Below, piece by piece: positions 8,572 through 17,345 of a stretch of DNA of 64,000 bases (positions within the stretch are counted from its first letter, which is position 1; the number at the start of each line of letters is the position of its first letter). Both the position numbers and the translations under genes were made by a program. This stretch comes from Thermohalobaculum sp039180675 (GTDB lineage: Bacteria; Pseudomonadota; Alphaproteobacteria; Rhodobacterales; Rhodobacteraceae), in the NCBI GenBank assembly GCA_039180675.1, contig JBCDDC010000005.1:62001-126000 (forward strand). Direction: 5' to 3'. A model generated the notes under the pieces. The model was not told the origin of the DNA, made no database searches, and saw nothing but the letters and a program-made list of their open reading frames with translations.

Positions 8572-10659
8572 GTGCAGTCATCGCTTATCAGGCGGTTGAT
8601 CCTTGTGGTCCACGGGGTCGGGCGGCAGATCCCGGGGGAGACAGTGGGTATGGTGGCCGCCTGCCTGAAAACAGCCCCGGGGACCCAGGTCAGTTCCGCA
8701 CAGCTTATGATGCTGGAGGACGAGCCGCCCCGGCCGAACGAACGCCCGCCGATGTTCCCGGCCCACGTGATCCACCGCAAGACACCAACGGCGGACGAGC
8801 TGTTCGCTGAAGTCTACTGGGCCGATGTCGCGAAAACCTCGCACAAGTTTCTCGGCATCCTGCTGCAGCTTTTCCAGGTGATCCTAGGCCTAGGCCACCT
8901 GGTGCGCGAGAGTGCTGACCAGACCTATAGCCGCGGCTCGCTCCCGCACTTTCTGGCGAATGCAGGGGTCTGGATCCTGCACGGGCCAATCGCGGCGCTG
9001 AACGCTGTGGTCCTGCTTCTGTGTTTCGCGTCCATGGCTATGGAGATCGGGGGCTACACCTACATTGTCGACGGCGAGGCGACGCGGCACCGCTGGACGA
9101 TCGCGTTCGGGGTTGCCCTTGTTGCGCTCTCCATAACGCTCTTCTTCCGGACCCGGCGGTACCTGATGCGCCATTTCTTCCTATGGGTCTTGATCGGCGC
9201 CCTCGTCACCATCGCGCTCAGCATCATCCACCAGCGCGACGAGACCACCGGCGGCGGGCTCACGATCTGGACCTTCGACCTCCCGCAGGAGCAGGTGCCG
9301 ATTATTGGCAGGGAGGAGAGCGTGCCCGCCAGCCAGCCGGTGGAGTTCGACGTGACCAGTCAGCATGTCGGCTTCTGGATCGAACAGCGGATCTGCGGCT
9401 GGGCGCGCAAGACCGATCCAGAGACCTGTGTGAAGGAATTGGGCGGGGTTTACTCGGTCGCGGCGGCGCTGGTGGTTTTGCAATGGCTCTTCTGGCTCGC
9501 GCTCCTCTGGTGCACATGCCTCCTGCTGCTTTGCCACCTGATCCGGTGGAGCCGTTTCCGCGACCATGAGAAGCTCAAACCCGTTCCCGGCCTTGCGCCC
9601 GTGGCGCTGTCGGGGATGATGATCACCTGGCTCTTCGCCCTGTCGTGCATCTGGGCGGTGACGATCTTTCTCTATCCCGATTTCGGCGGGCACAAGGCGC
9701 TGTTCGTCTCGGCCTTCCACCCGGTTTATGTGAACTGGCTGATCCTGCTTCTGGCCGGGGCCTTCGCGGTCTGGCTTACGGGCGTGCAGCTTCCCCGCTA
9801 TGCGCGGCGGGCGCAGGAGAGGCCGTATTTCCATGAAACAGGCCTGCATCTTCCGCCGCGGATGATCCTCGCCAACCCGATCGCGCTGACGATGATGATC
9901 GGGCCGTTCCTGCTGTTCGCCGTGATGGTGGTGCTCACTCTTCTCTCGGTCGACGGCTCTAGCGTGGATAGCGAGACGGTTCGGGAAATCGATGCGCTTT
10001 CAAGGTATTACCTCGACGAGCTTTTCATCTCCGTCGTCTTTCTGGGTGGCCTGCTCTACCTGATGCGCGACGAGTTGGCGGTCGGCCTCGGCATCGCCAA
10101 CGACATCATCAACTACATGCGGATCGAGGAGTGGGAGCCCGACCCCGCAAAGCGCCGCTACCCCTTGCGTGAGCGCATCGAGCAGCGCTTCGTCACCGTC
10201 GCGCGAGAGATGATCGCCCGGCACAATCCCACCGAGGTGATAGTGGTCGCCCATAGTCAGGGAACCGTCATCGCGCTCGACGCGCTGCGCACCGATGACC
10301 AGAAACGGGTCGGTGCAAAGGGCGAATTGCGGGCCCTTTGCGGCCAGGATCAGCAGTGGCGGCTGGTCACCCTCGGCTCCCCGTTTACCCACCTCTACGG
10401 CGAGTACTTCCCGAGGGATTTCAAGATCCCAAGGCCTGAGGATGTCTGCTTCTCCGAGTGGACGAATATCTTCCGCATCGACGATTTCATCGGCACGCAT
10501 ATCTGCCACCGCGCCCGGTGGCCAACCGAAGTGCCTATCGGGCCCGGTGGACATACCTGGTACTGGGTCGAGGACACGGTGAAAGACATTCTGCAGAAGC
10601 AGATCGCGCCGGAGGCGGTGGCCGAGATGTCGCTTCCAACAGGCGCTGCGGCCGAATAG
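8572..10659 (+). CDS. Polytopic membrane protein with alpha/beta-hydrolase motifs
   Basis: About 695 residues from GTG 8572. It begins with a hydrolase strand and oxyanion-like block (LILVVHGVGRQ). About eight hydrophobic segments follow, for example NAVVLLLCFASMAM, HFFLWVLIGALV, VLQWLFWLALLW, VNWLILLLAGAFAVW and LALTMMIGPFLL-like. A C-terminal domain then carries the nucleophile elbow VVAHSQGT and LVTLGSPFTHLYG. The catalytic fold thus appears split by a large membrane insert. HGVG, HSQG and LGSP are typical of lipase-like hydrolases, so an inner-membrane esterase is likely. The substrate is unknown. Other in-frame starts exist back to 8428, but they overlap the moaA start. Confidence 0.7.
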   Translation: MQSSLIRRLILVVHGVGRQIPGETVGMVAACLKTAPGTQVSSAQLMMLEDEPPRPNERPPMFPAHVIHRKTPTADELFAEVYWADVAKTSHKFLGILLQLFQVILGLGHLVRESADQTYSRGSLPHFLANAGVWILHGPIAALNAVVLLLCFASMAMEIGGYTYIVDGEATRHRWTIAFGVALVALSITLFFRTRRYLMRHFFLWVLIGALVTIALSIIHQRDETTGGGLTIWTFDLPQEQVPIIGREESVPASQPVEFDVTSQHVGFWIEQRICGWARKTDPETCVKELGGVYSVAAALVVLQWLFWLALLWCTCLLLLCHLIRWSRFRDHEKLKPVPGLAPVALSGMMITWLFALSCIWAVTIFLYPDFGGHKALFVSAFHPVYVNWLILLLAGAFAVWLTGVQLPRYARRAQERPYFHETGLHLPPRMILANPIALTMMIGPFLLFAVMVVLTLLSVDGSSVDSETVREIDALSRYYLDELFISVVFLGGLLYLMRDELAVGLGIANDIINYMRIEEWEPDPAKRRYPLRERIEQRFVTVAREMIARHNPTEVIVVAHSQGTVIALDALRTDDQKRVGAKGELRALCGQDQQWRLVTLGSPFTHLYGEYFPRDFKIPRPEDVCFSEWTNIFRIDDFIGTHICHRARWPTEVPIGPGGHTWYWVEDTVKDILQKQIAPEAVAEMSLPTGAAAE

Positions 10660-10782
10660 GTCTGGCTGTCTGTCCCTTCGTCGTTTGCGGGGTAAGCGGC
10701 TGATTCTGCGAGGCAAATCATCCGCTCTTGACAGCCGGGCGGCCGGTTGGCGGATATGGGGCCGGAATGAACGGGGGCCGCG

Positions 10783-12396
10783 ATGGTCGAGATTCAGCAT
10801 CTCTCGAACTGGGAGGATATTCGCAGCGCGCACCGCTGGGATCTGCCGCCGAACTATAACCTGGCTGAGGACATGGTCGGCAAATGGGCTAAGTCGGAGC
10901 CTGACCGGCTGGCCCTGTTACATCTGCGTGAGGACCACGCGCAGGATCTCACCTTTGGCCAGCTCGATAAACTTTCAAACAAGCTCGCGAATATCCTTGT
11001 AGCGCAGGGGCTTAAGGCTGGCGACCGGGTCGCCGTCCTGCTTCCGCAATGCCCGGAGACCCTGCTGACGCACCTCGCCGCCTACAAGATGGGGGCGATC
11101 GTCGTGCCGCTCTTCACGCTCTTTGGCGCGGACGGTCTCAGCTATCGCATCGACCATTCCGGCGCGCGGATGCTGGTGACTGACAGGGCTAATCTGCCGA
11201 AGTTGCAGGAAATCGAAGCCGGTCTGGAAGCGATCTTCTGCATCGACGGGGCAGGGCCTCGGGCGACCGACCTTCGGGGCGAGATGGAGAAGGCCCGCGA
11301 CACGTTCGAGCGGGTGGCGACGACGCCCGAGACGCCCGCCTTCATCTCCTACACTTCCGGCACAACGGGGCCGCCGAAGGGCGCGTTGCACGCCCATCGG
11401 GTGCTGCTCGGCCATGTGCCGGGGGTGCAGCTTGTCCATGACTTCTTCCCAAAGGAAAACGCCGCGATGTGGACGCCGGCGGATTGGGCCTGGATGGGTG
11501 GTCTCTGCAACATCGCGATGCCCTGTCTGCGCTTTGGCGTGCCGCTTCTGAGCCATCGGATGGAGCGGTTTGATCCGGAGGAAGCCTTTGAGATCCTTCA
11601 GAATTTCATGCTCACCAATGTCTTCCTGCCGCCGACTGCCCTGAAACTGATGCGCCAGGTCGAGAAGCCGGAGCGTTTCGATCTCTCCCTGCGCACGGTT
11701 GGCTCGGGCGGGGAGAGCTTGGGTGCGGAGATGCTGGACTGGGGGCGGGAGGTTCTCGGCCTCACCATCAACGAGTTCTACGGCCAGACCGAATGCAATG
11801 TCGTGCTGGGCAACTGCGCCTCGATCATGGAGGTTCGGCCGGGCTCGATGGGCAAGGCGGTGCCGGGCTCGGATGTGGCGATCATCGACGAGGCGGGCAG
11901 GGTGCTTCCGCCCGGTGAGGCCGGGGAGATCGCGATCGGCCGCAGGGATGCGGCGATGTTCCTGGAATACTGGCAAGATCCTGAAAGGACTGAAGAAAAA
12001 TTCCGTGGGGAGTGGATGCTCACCGGCGATGAGGGGGTGATGGATGAGGAGGGGTATGTCTTTTTCCAAAGCCGCACCGATGACGTGATCACCTCCTCCG
12101 GCTACCGGATCGGGCCGACCGAGATCGAGCATTGCCTCACGGGGCACCCGGCGGTCGAGATGGCGGCGGTCATCGGTGTCCCCGATCCGGTACGGACCGA
12201 AATTATCAAGGCATTTGTGACACTTGGCAGTGGGCGCAATGGCGATCCGGATCTCGAGAAAGAGCTGATTGCCCATGTGCGCACGCGGCTCAGCCCCCAT
12301 GTCGCGCCGCGCGAAGTGGTGTTTATCGACCGCATGCCGGTGACAGCGACAGGCAAGATCATGCGCCGCGAATTGCGGGCGCAGACCGGCGATTGA
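10783..12396 (+). CDS. AMP-dependent acyl-CoA synthetase
   Basis: A 537-residue ANL-superfamily ligase. It has the ATP-binding P-loop YTSGTTGPPKGA at about residues 189-200, the NEFYGQTE acyl-AMP motif, the LTGDEG hinge region, GYRIGPTEIE and the C-terminal catalytic lysine in TATGKIMRREL. It activates a carboxylic acid to acyl-AMP and then acyl-CoA. The pattern resembles medium-chain/benzoate-type ligases rather than acetyl-CoA synthetase. ATG 10783 is the start. It is a lone gene, so the substrate is unassigned. Confidence 0.9.
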   Translation: MVEIQHLSNWEDIRSAHRWDLPPNYNLAEDMVGKWAKSEPDRLALLHLREDHAQDLTFGQLDKLSNKLANILVAQGLKAGDRVAVLLPQCPETLLTHLAAYKMGAIVVPLFTLFGADGLSYRIDHSGARMLVTDRANLPKLQEIEAGLEAIFCIDGAGPRATDLRGEMEKARDTFERVATTPETPAFISYTSGTTGPPKGALHAHRVLLGHVPGVQLVHDFFPKENAAMWTPADWAWMGGLCNIAMPCLRFGVPLLSHRMERFDPEEAFEILQNFMLTNVFLPPTALKLMRQVEKPERFDLSLRTVGSGGESLGAEMLDWGREVLGLTINEFYGQTECNVVLGNCASIMEVRPGSMGKAVPGSDVAIIDEAGRVLPPGEAGEIAIGRRDAAMFLEYWQDPERTEEKFRGEWMLTGDEGVMDEEGYVFFQSRTDDVITSSGYRIGPTEIEHCLTGHPAVEMAAVIGVPDPVRTEIIKAFVTLGSGRNGDPDLEKELIAHVRTRLSPHVAPREVVFIDRMPVTATGKIMRRELRAQTGD

Positions 12397-12582
12397 GCGC
12401 GATTTTCCGCGACAATCGTCGCGCGATGTGAGTGGTTAACAGGTCTCCGATTTCTTCGGACAAAAGATCGGTGCCTTTCAGACAAAACGCGATTTCTTTC
12501 GAACTCGGCCTGTTTGGCGAAAAGCTGTGGTTCCTCCCGCGAGGCGGTGCCCCGCGGAATATCCGCGAATCCAGATCGGCTT

Positions 12583-12759
12583 TCAGCCGAGCTTGAAGCC
12601 GGTCGGTGAGGCGGCGGTCGCGAGCTGCTTGGAAGTGGTCTTTTGGCTCCGGCGCGCGGCCTCTCGCGCGGCCTGGACGGCGGGGAGGAGCAGGGCGCCT
12701 CTGGTCTCGGTCAGATCGGCGTCGCTGATTTCCTGTGGTTCCTTCGTCTGGTCTTTCAT
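12583..12759 (-). CDS. Small peptide with EISD-type leader and pseudopilin-like helix
   Basis: A 58-residue product beginning at ATG 12759 behind a clear GGAGG ribosome site. Residues 9-19 (PQEISDADLTE) resemble the leader motif of the peptide encoded at 20259-20468 (PTEISDDALDG). The helix that follows, LLLPAVQAAREAARR, is strikingly like the start of DUF1559 pseudopilins of planctomycetes, but the rest of that family is absent. The tail is polar and ends FKLG. It may be an exported or processed peptide; no modification or export gene is adjacent. The coding call rests on the ribosome site and the shared motif. Confidence 0.6.
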   Translation of the reverse strand: MKDQTKEPQEISDADLTETRGALLLPAVQAAREAARRSQKTTSKQLATAASPTGFKLG

Positions 12760-12851
12760 GATGTCGTCCTCCGTATCCTCTGATCTGTTGCCGGGACCAT
12801 GCCGCGATTTGGTCGCTGCTTCTGTATCGGATGATACAGGCCGCAAGGCGG

Positions 12852-13727
12852 TCAGATCAGGAAGGGGAGGAGGGCCGGGACGACCACAAGCGTGAGGACC
12901 GTGGAGATCAGGACGAGACCGGCGATCGCGCCCGGCTCGCCGTTATAGCGGATCGCCAGCATGTAGACGGTCACCGCGCCCGGCGTCATGAACTGGAGCA
13001 CCAAGACGCCGGTCGGCAATGCCCCGAGGCCGAGCATGGCGGCCACCCCGAAGGCGGCAGCGCCGAGTACGAGAAGGCGGAGGATCGTGACGAAGAAGGC
13101 GCGCCCGGTCTCGCCGACCTCCAGCCGGGCAATCGAGACGCCGAGCGTGATCAGCATGATCGGGATCGTGATCTGCCCGGCGAGCGAGAGGGTGCGCAGC
13201 GCGACCTCCGGCACCTCCCAGCCCAGGAGCGCCACTGCGCAGCCGAGCCAGCTTGCATGCACGATCGGCTGGCGGATGAGCGAGCTCCACTGGGTGGAGC
13301 CCGCCATCACGCCGACGCCGAGGGTGAATTGCAGGATCACCCCGATCGCGAACACCACCATGGCGAGGGCGAGCCCGATCTCGCCGAACGCGAAAAGGCA
13401 GAGCGGCAGGCCGATATTGCCGGTGTTGCCGAAGACGGCCGCCGTCCACCATGTCCGCGGTGAGAGGCCCGAGAGCTTCAGTGCCCCCCACATTGCGGCC
13501 ATGGCGACCGTGTAGCCGAGTGCAGCGGCCATCGCGATCTCGGCCAGCGCTTCGGGGGCGAGGCGTGCGCCGACGAGGGTGGAGAAGATAAGGCAGGGCA
13601 GCGAGAAGTTGAGCACCAGCCGCGAGACGAACTCGATCTCGTAGGCGATGCCTGACCGCGCCCAGAGGAAGCCGACGAAACCGAGCAGGAAGACCGGCGC
13701 GGTGATGTTGAGAATCTCGAGGAGCAT
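12852..13727 (-). CDS. AEC-family permease
   Basis: A 291-residue integral membrane protein with about ten hydrophobic segments and the paired-repeat layout of the auxin efflux carrier family. Marker pieces are LVLNFSLPCLIFSTL in the first half and the polar FGNTGNIGLPL in the middle, where an Asn/Pro-bearing crossover is expected. The family exports or takes up small organic anions such as malate. ATG 13727 is preferred over an in-frame upstream start because it begins with the hydrophobic N-terminus. The substrate is not predictable. Confidence 0.88.
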   Translation of the reverse strand: MLLEILNITAPVFLLGFVGFLWARSGIAYEIEFVSRLVLNFSLPCLIFSTLVGARLAPEALAEIAMAAALGYTVAMAAMWGALKLSGLSPRTWWTAAVFGNTGNIGLPLCLFAFGEIGLALAMVVFAIGVILQFTLGVGVMAGSTQWSSLIRQPIVHASWLGCAVALLGWEVPEVALRTLSLAGQITIPIMLITLGVSIARLEVGETGRAFFVTILRLLVLGAAAFGVAAMLGLGALPTGVLVLQFMTPGAVTVYMLAIRYNGEPGAIAGLVLISTVLTLVVVPALLPFLI

Positions 13728-14206
13728 GGGCCCGCCCTTAGGCCAGGGCTGACGCGGGCGCAAGCTCGGCCTTCCGGTGCCGAAGCTGGTTCGCAGGGTA
13801 GACGGAGCCGCTGTCAGGGGAGCGACGGGCCGCCGGGAGCGGATGCGCGATATCCTTCGCGGGCATTGCAGACGGCTGTTCCCGGAGCGGTTGTAGGGGT
13901 CGAGGCGGGGCGATTCGGATCATGTGTTTTTGGGCAGGGGTGATTCCGCTGCAAGGGCGGTGAAGGGCCCCGGCGCAGCCGTGCTTTCGCCTTAATGCGT
14001 TCGGCTGGTGTTCCAAAAAAATGTATCAAAATTAAACATCTTCAAAATTCTATCAACGATATCAACGAATGAATCTGGACAAGAATGTGGCAAGCCGCGA
14101 TTGTGATTTCGGGAAGTCTCACCATCGCGGCGTGCTCCCACGCTTCGATCAAGTCAGTTGGTCTGGACCGCTTTGCCGGTCTGTGGCCCCTCTTTGGATC
14201 ACGGAG
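13728..14206. other. Intergenic stretch, no convincing gene
   Basis: This 479-base spacer separates the AEC permease from the coiled-coil gene. Open frames on both strands are arginine/proline-rich and have no ribosome site. The part from about 14015 to 14090 is clearly richer in A and T than its surroundings and may hold the promoter of the gene starting at 14207. No repeat or RNA gene was recognised. Confidence 0.5.
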
Positions 14207-14779
14207 ATGAAACTCAACATTCTGGGCAAGGTCGCGACGCTGGACGGGGCACGTCTCTCAGTCAGCGACGCTGTGGAAGAGCAGGCGCAGAAGAAGGTTG
14301 ATATCACCGAGGAGGATATCTTCTCGGGCAGTCAGGAGCTGGAGAAGCTTGCAGTGGGCGAGCGGATGGAGCTTCTGACCGATACGCTTGAGCGGCTGGT
14401 GCGCGAGCAGACGGGGCTCGAGGAGAGCTTCTACGATCTCGTCATCCGTGCGCAGAAGGCGGAGGCGGGGCTCGACCGCCCGGACGGGGTGCCTGAGACG
14501 GTGTGGAACCTCAACATGCGCCGGCTGGAGCAGGAGAACCGCAGGCTGGGCTCGATGCTGCCCTATCTGCGCGAGACGCTGTCGAAGATCGAGCTGATCC
14601 GGATCCACCTGAAGGTGGTGCGGCTCGGGCCCGGCGAGGTGGAGCTGAACATCGCCCGGCGCGATTGCATTCTCGCGCTCGACGAGTTCATCGCGCGGGC
14701 GAAGAAGTGCATGACGGATGCGGACAGCGCGGCCGGGCGATTGCGCGAGACACTGGCGGAGCTCAAGGCGCGGGCCTGA
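14207..14779 (+). CDS. Coiled-coil protein of unknown function
   Basis: A 190-residue soluble, strongly charged and mostly helical protein. Residues 45-75 and 105-190 have heptad-like leucine spacing consistent with coiled coil. It has no signal peptide, membrane segment or motif I recognise. The frame is open to 14069, but ATG 14207 lies right after a GGAG-type site (ACGGAG) and begins a sensible sequence. It converges on the lipoprotein gene across a symmetric terminator at 14816-14837. Confidence 0.65.
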   Translation: MKLNILGKVATLDGARLSVSDAVEEQAQKKVDITEEDIFSGSQELEKLAVGERMELLTDTLERLVREQTGLEESFYDLVIRAQKAEAGLDRPDGVPETVWNLNMRRLEQENRRLGSMLPYLRETLSKIELIRIHLKVVRLGPGEVELNIARRDCILALDEFIARAKKCMTDADSAAGRLRETLAELKARA

Positions 14780-14815
14780 CCTGGCCGCGTGCGTCCCCCC
14801 GACCCTCTGAAGACT

Positions 14816-14837
14816 GCCGTGACCCGCTGGTCACGGC
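14816..14837. terminator. Symmetric hairpin between convergent genes
   Basis: A perfect nine-base inverted repeat, GCCGTGACC and GGTCACGGC around a CGCT loop, sits between genes ending at 14779 and 14855. The T-tract is weak on both sides, so efficiency is uncertain. Confidence 0.65.
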
Positions 14838-14854
14838 GTTGCCCTGTGCGGGGC

Positions 14855-15394
14855 TCAGTTGTTCTGGGCGATCTGCGTCACCGGGCGGGCCACCGGCAGG
14901 GGCGAGTCGTTCTCGCGGGTCAGCGCGATGGTGTAGTCGCCCGCAGGGCCGGTCCGCTTACCCACCAGGAAATGCCGGTCGAGCTGGTAGACATGCCGGT
15001 TCGCCCCGTTGGTGAAGCGCAGGGTGTTGTTGATGTCGATCACCGCGCGGCGTTTGAAGACGGTCGGCGGATGGTCGATGGACGAATTCGGCGCGTGCAT
15101 CGAGAGCACCTTCACCTCGCCGTTCGGCTTGATCTCGTAGACGATCAGATCATGGCACCACTTCCCGTTCCAGGCACCGCCGACCCAGGCGCCGTAGAAG
15201 GCCTGGTACTGCGCTGGAACTTCCGGCCCGGGGGGTGAGTACTTCACCGGATCAAAGAGATCGACGGTGTAGCAATCGGAATTACGCAAACTCGCATATG
15301 TCGGCAAAACTTCGGGTTGCGGCGCGGCCTGTCGATTGTCAGACCCACAAGCAGTTGCAACCACACAAAGTGCGGCGATCAGCAAGCGTTTCAT
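14855..15394 (-). CDS. Putative lipoprotein
   Basis: A 179-residue exported protein starting at ATG 15394. It has a short signal peptide (MKRLLIAALCVV) and a lipobox-like ATAC, whose cysteine (about residue 16) would be lipidated. The mature part has CYTVDLFDP near its start and a beta-rich body with three further short hydrophobic strands. No known domain was recognised. It lies downstream of glmS on the same strand, 123 bases apart, and could be cotranscribed. Confidence 0.7.
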   Translation of the reverse strand: MKRLLIAALCVVATACGSDNRQAAPQPEVLPTYASLRNSDCYTVDLFDPVKYSPPGPEVPAQYQAFYGAWVGGAWNGKWCHDLIVYEIKPNGEVKVLSMHAPNSSIDHPPTVFKRRAVIDINNTLRFTNGANRHVYQLDRHFLVGKRTGPAGDYTIALTRENDSPLPVARPVTQIAQNN

Positions 15395-15517
15395 TTCGGG
15401 TGTCCCTCCTACCCTGTCACCTCTCTTCCAGGACACTACAGCAACGAGATGCACTTGGCGAGACGGTGATCACTCCGTTCCTGCAATCAATACGTGTAAA
15501 GCGCTGCTTTTCCGGCG

Positions 15518-17341
15518 CTATTCGACGGTCACGGATTTGGCGAGGTTGCGCGGCTGGTCGACATCGGTGCCCTTTGCAAGTGCAGCATAATAGGCGAGTT
15601 GCTGGGCCGGGATGGCATAGAGGATCGGGGCGGCGAAGGGATCAACCTCTGGCAGCACGATGGTCCGCCAGATGCCGTCGCCCGCCTCGGCCGCCCCTTT
15701 CGGATCGGTGATCAGGATGACGCGGCCGGCCCGGGCGATCACCTCCTGCATGTTCGAGACGGTCTTCTCGAAGATCTGGTCCCGGGGCGCCATGACAACG
15801 ACGGGGACATCCTCGTCGATCAGCGCGATGGGCCCGTGTTTGAGCTCACCCGAGGCGTGGCCCTCGGCATGGATGTAGCTGATCTCCTTGAGCTTCAGCG
15901 CGCCTTCAAGTGCGATCGGGTACATGTGGCCGCGGCCGAGGAAGAGCACATCGCGGGCGGTCGACATGTCCTGCGCGATCTGGGCCGGGATGCTCTCGCG
16001 GCTGAGAACCTCGGTGACCACGCGGGGCAGTTCGAGGAGATGGGCGATCAGGCGCTGTTCCTCCTCCGCATCGATCCGGCCGCGGGCGCGGGCCGCGAGG
16101 ATGGCCGTGCAGGCGAGCGTGGTGAGCTGTGATGTGAAAGCCTTGGTCGAGGCGACGCCGATCTCGGGGCCAGCCAGGATCGGCAGGATGATGTCGACTT
16201 CGCGGGCGATCGAGCTTTCGGTGACGTTGACGACCGCCATCGTCTTGGCGACCCGGCCCGCGACGTGGCGGAGTGCGGCCAGCGTGTCGGCGGTCTCGCC
16301 CGATTGCGAGATGAAGAGCGCGACCTCGCTGCCATCGATCGGCGGCTCGCGGTAGCGGAACTCAGAGGCGATATCGATCTCGCAGGGCAGGCCCGCGATC
16401 TGCTCGAACCAGTATTTCGCCACATGGCCCGCATAGCTCGCGGTGCCGCAGGCGATGAGGAAGAGCCGGGAGATGTTGGCCCAGTCGATCTGATCGGCGG
16501 CCGAGACGACCCGGTTCTTGTCGGCGCTGATGTAATGCGAGAGCACGTAGCCGAGCGCGCGGGGCTGTTCGTGGATCTCCTTCGCCATGAAGTGGCGGTG
16601 CGGGCCCTTCTCGGTCAGCGTGCTGTCGAGCGACACCATGCGCATGTCGCGGGTGACCTGCTCGCCATCGCGGTCGAAGAAGCGCGCGCCTGCGCGGGTG
16701 ATGATGGCGCGGTCGCCTTCCTCGAGATAGGTGATCCGCGAGGTCATGGGCGAGAGCGCGAGGGCGTCGGAGCCCACGAACATCTCCTCGTCCCCCCAGC
16801 CGATGGCGAGCGGCGAGCCGTGGCGTGCGGCGATCATCAGATCGGTCTCGCCCGCGAAGAGAAAGCAGAGCGCGAAGGCGCCGGTGACCTGCCTGAGAGT
16901 GGCATCGACGGCGTCATAGGGGCTCATCCCCTCGGCCATGCGCGCGGCGACGAGCTGGGCGACGACCTCGGTGTCTGTATCGGTCTCGCAGTGGATGCCC
17001 TGCGCGAGCAGGATCTCGCGCAGCTCGCGGAAGTTCTCGATGATGCCGTTATGGACGACGTGGACCGGGCCGGCCGCGTGGGGGTGCGCGTTCTGCACGT
17101 TGGGCGCGCCATGGGTGGCCCAGCGGGTGTGCCCGATCCCGGCGGAGCCGTGGACCGGATCGGCCGCGACGGCGCGCACAAGCTCCTGCAGCTTGCCGAC
17201 CGTGCGCCGGCGCACCGGCACGCCGTTCTGAAGCGTGGTCAGCCCGGCGCTGTCATAGCCGCGGTATTCGAGGCGTTTGAGAGCGTCGAGGATGCGGGGC
17301 GCCGCATCCAGTTGCCCGAGCACTCCGATAATGCCGCACAT
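15518..17341 (-). CDS. glmS: Glutamine-fructose-6-phosphate aminotransferase (isomerizing)
   Basis: A 607-residue enzyme making glucosamine-6-phosphate, the entry point to UDP-GlcNAc for murein and LPS. The glutaminase domain begins with MCGIIGV, whose Cys becomes the N-terminal nucleophile (Cys1) after Met removal, and contains HTRWATHG and HNGIIEN. Two SIS isomerase domains follow, with ACGTASYAG and SQSGETADTL in the first and EGALKLKEISY in the second. It ends in the conserved PRNLAKSVTVE. It starts four bases after the glmU stop, so the two genes form an operon. Confidence 0.98.
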   Translation of the reverse strand: MCGIIGVLGQLDAAPRILDALKRLEYRGYDSAGLTTLQNGVPVRRRTVGKLQELVRAVAADPVHGSAGIGHTRWATHGAPNVQNAHPHAAGPVHVVHNGIIENFRELREILLAQGIHCETDTDTEVVAQLVAARMAEGMSPYDAVDATLRQVTGAFALCFLFAGETDLMIAARHGSPLAIGWGDEEMFVGSDALALSPMTSRITYLEEGDRAIITRAGARFFDRDGEQVTRDMRMVSLDSTLTEKGPHRHFMAKEIHEQPRALGYVLSHYISADKNRVVSAADQIDWANISRLFLIACGTASYAGHVAKYWFEQIAGLPCEIDIASEFRYREPPIDGSEVALFISQSGETADTLAALRHVAGRVAKTMAVVNVTESSIAREVDIILPILAGPEIGVASTKAFTSQLTTLACTAILAARARGRIDAEEEQRLIAHLLELPRVVTEVLSRESIPAQIAQDMSTARDVLFLGRGHMYPIALEGALKLKEISYIHAEGHASGELKHGPIALIDEDVPVVVMAPRDQIFEKTVSNMQEVIARAGRVILITDPKGAAEAGDGIWRTIVLPEVDPFAAPILYAIPAQQLAYYAALAKGTDVDQPRNLAKSVTVE

Positions 17342-17345
17342 GGGC

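Noticed and set aside
10975..12300. Minus-strand frame of 441 codons
   Set aside because: Antisense to the acyl-CoA synthetase; composition is that of a shadow frame.
13738..14016. Minus-strand frame of 92 codons
   Set aside because: Arg/Pro/Ala-rich, no ribosome site and no recognisable motif.
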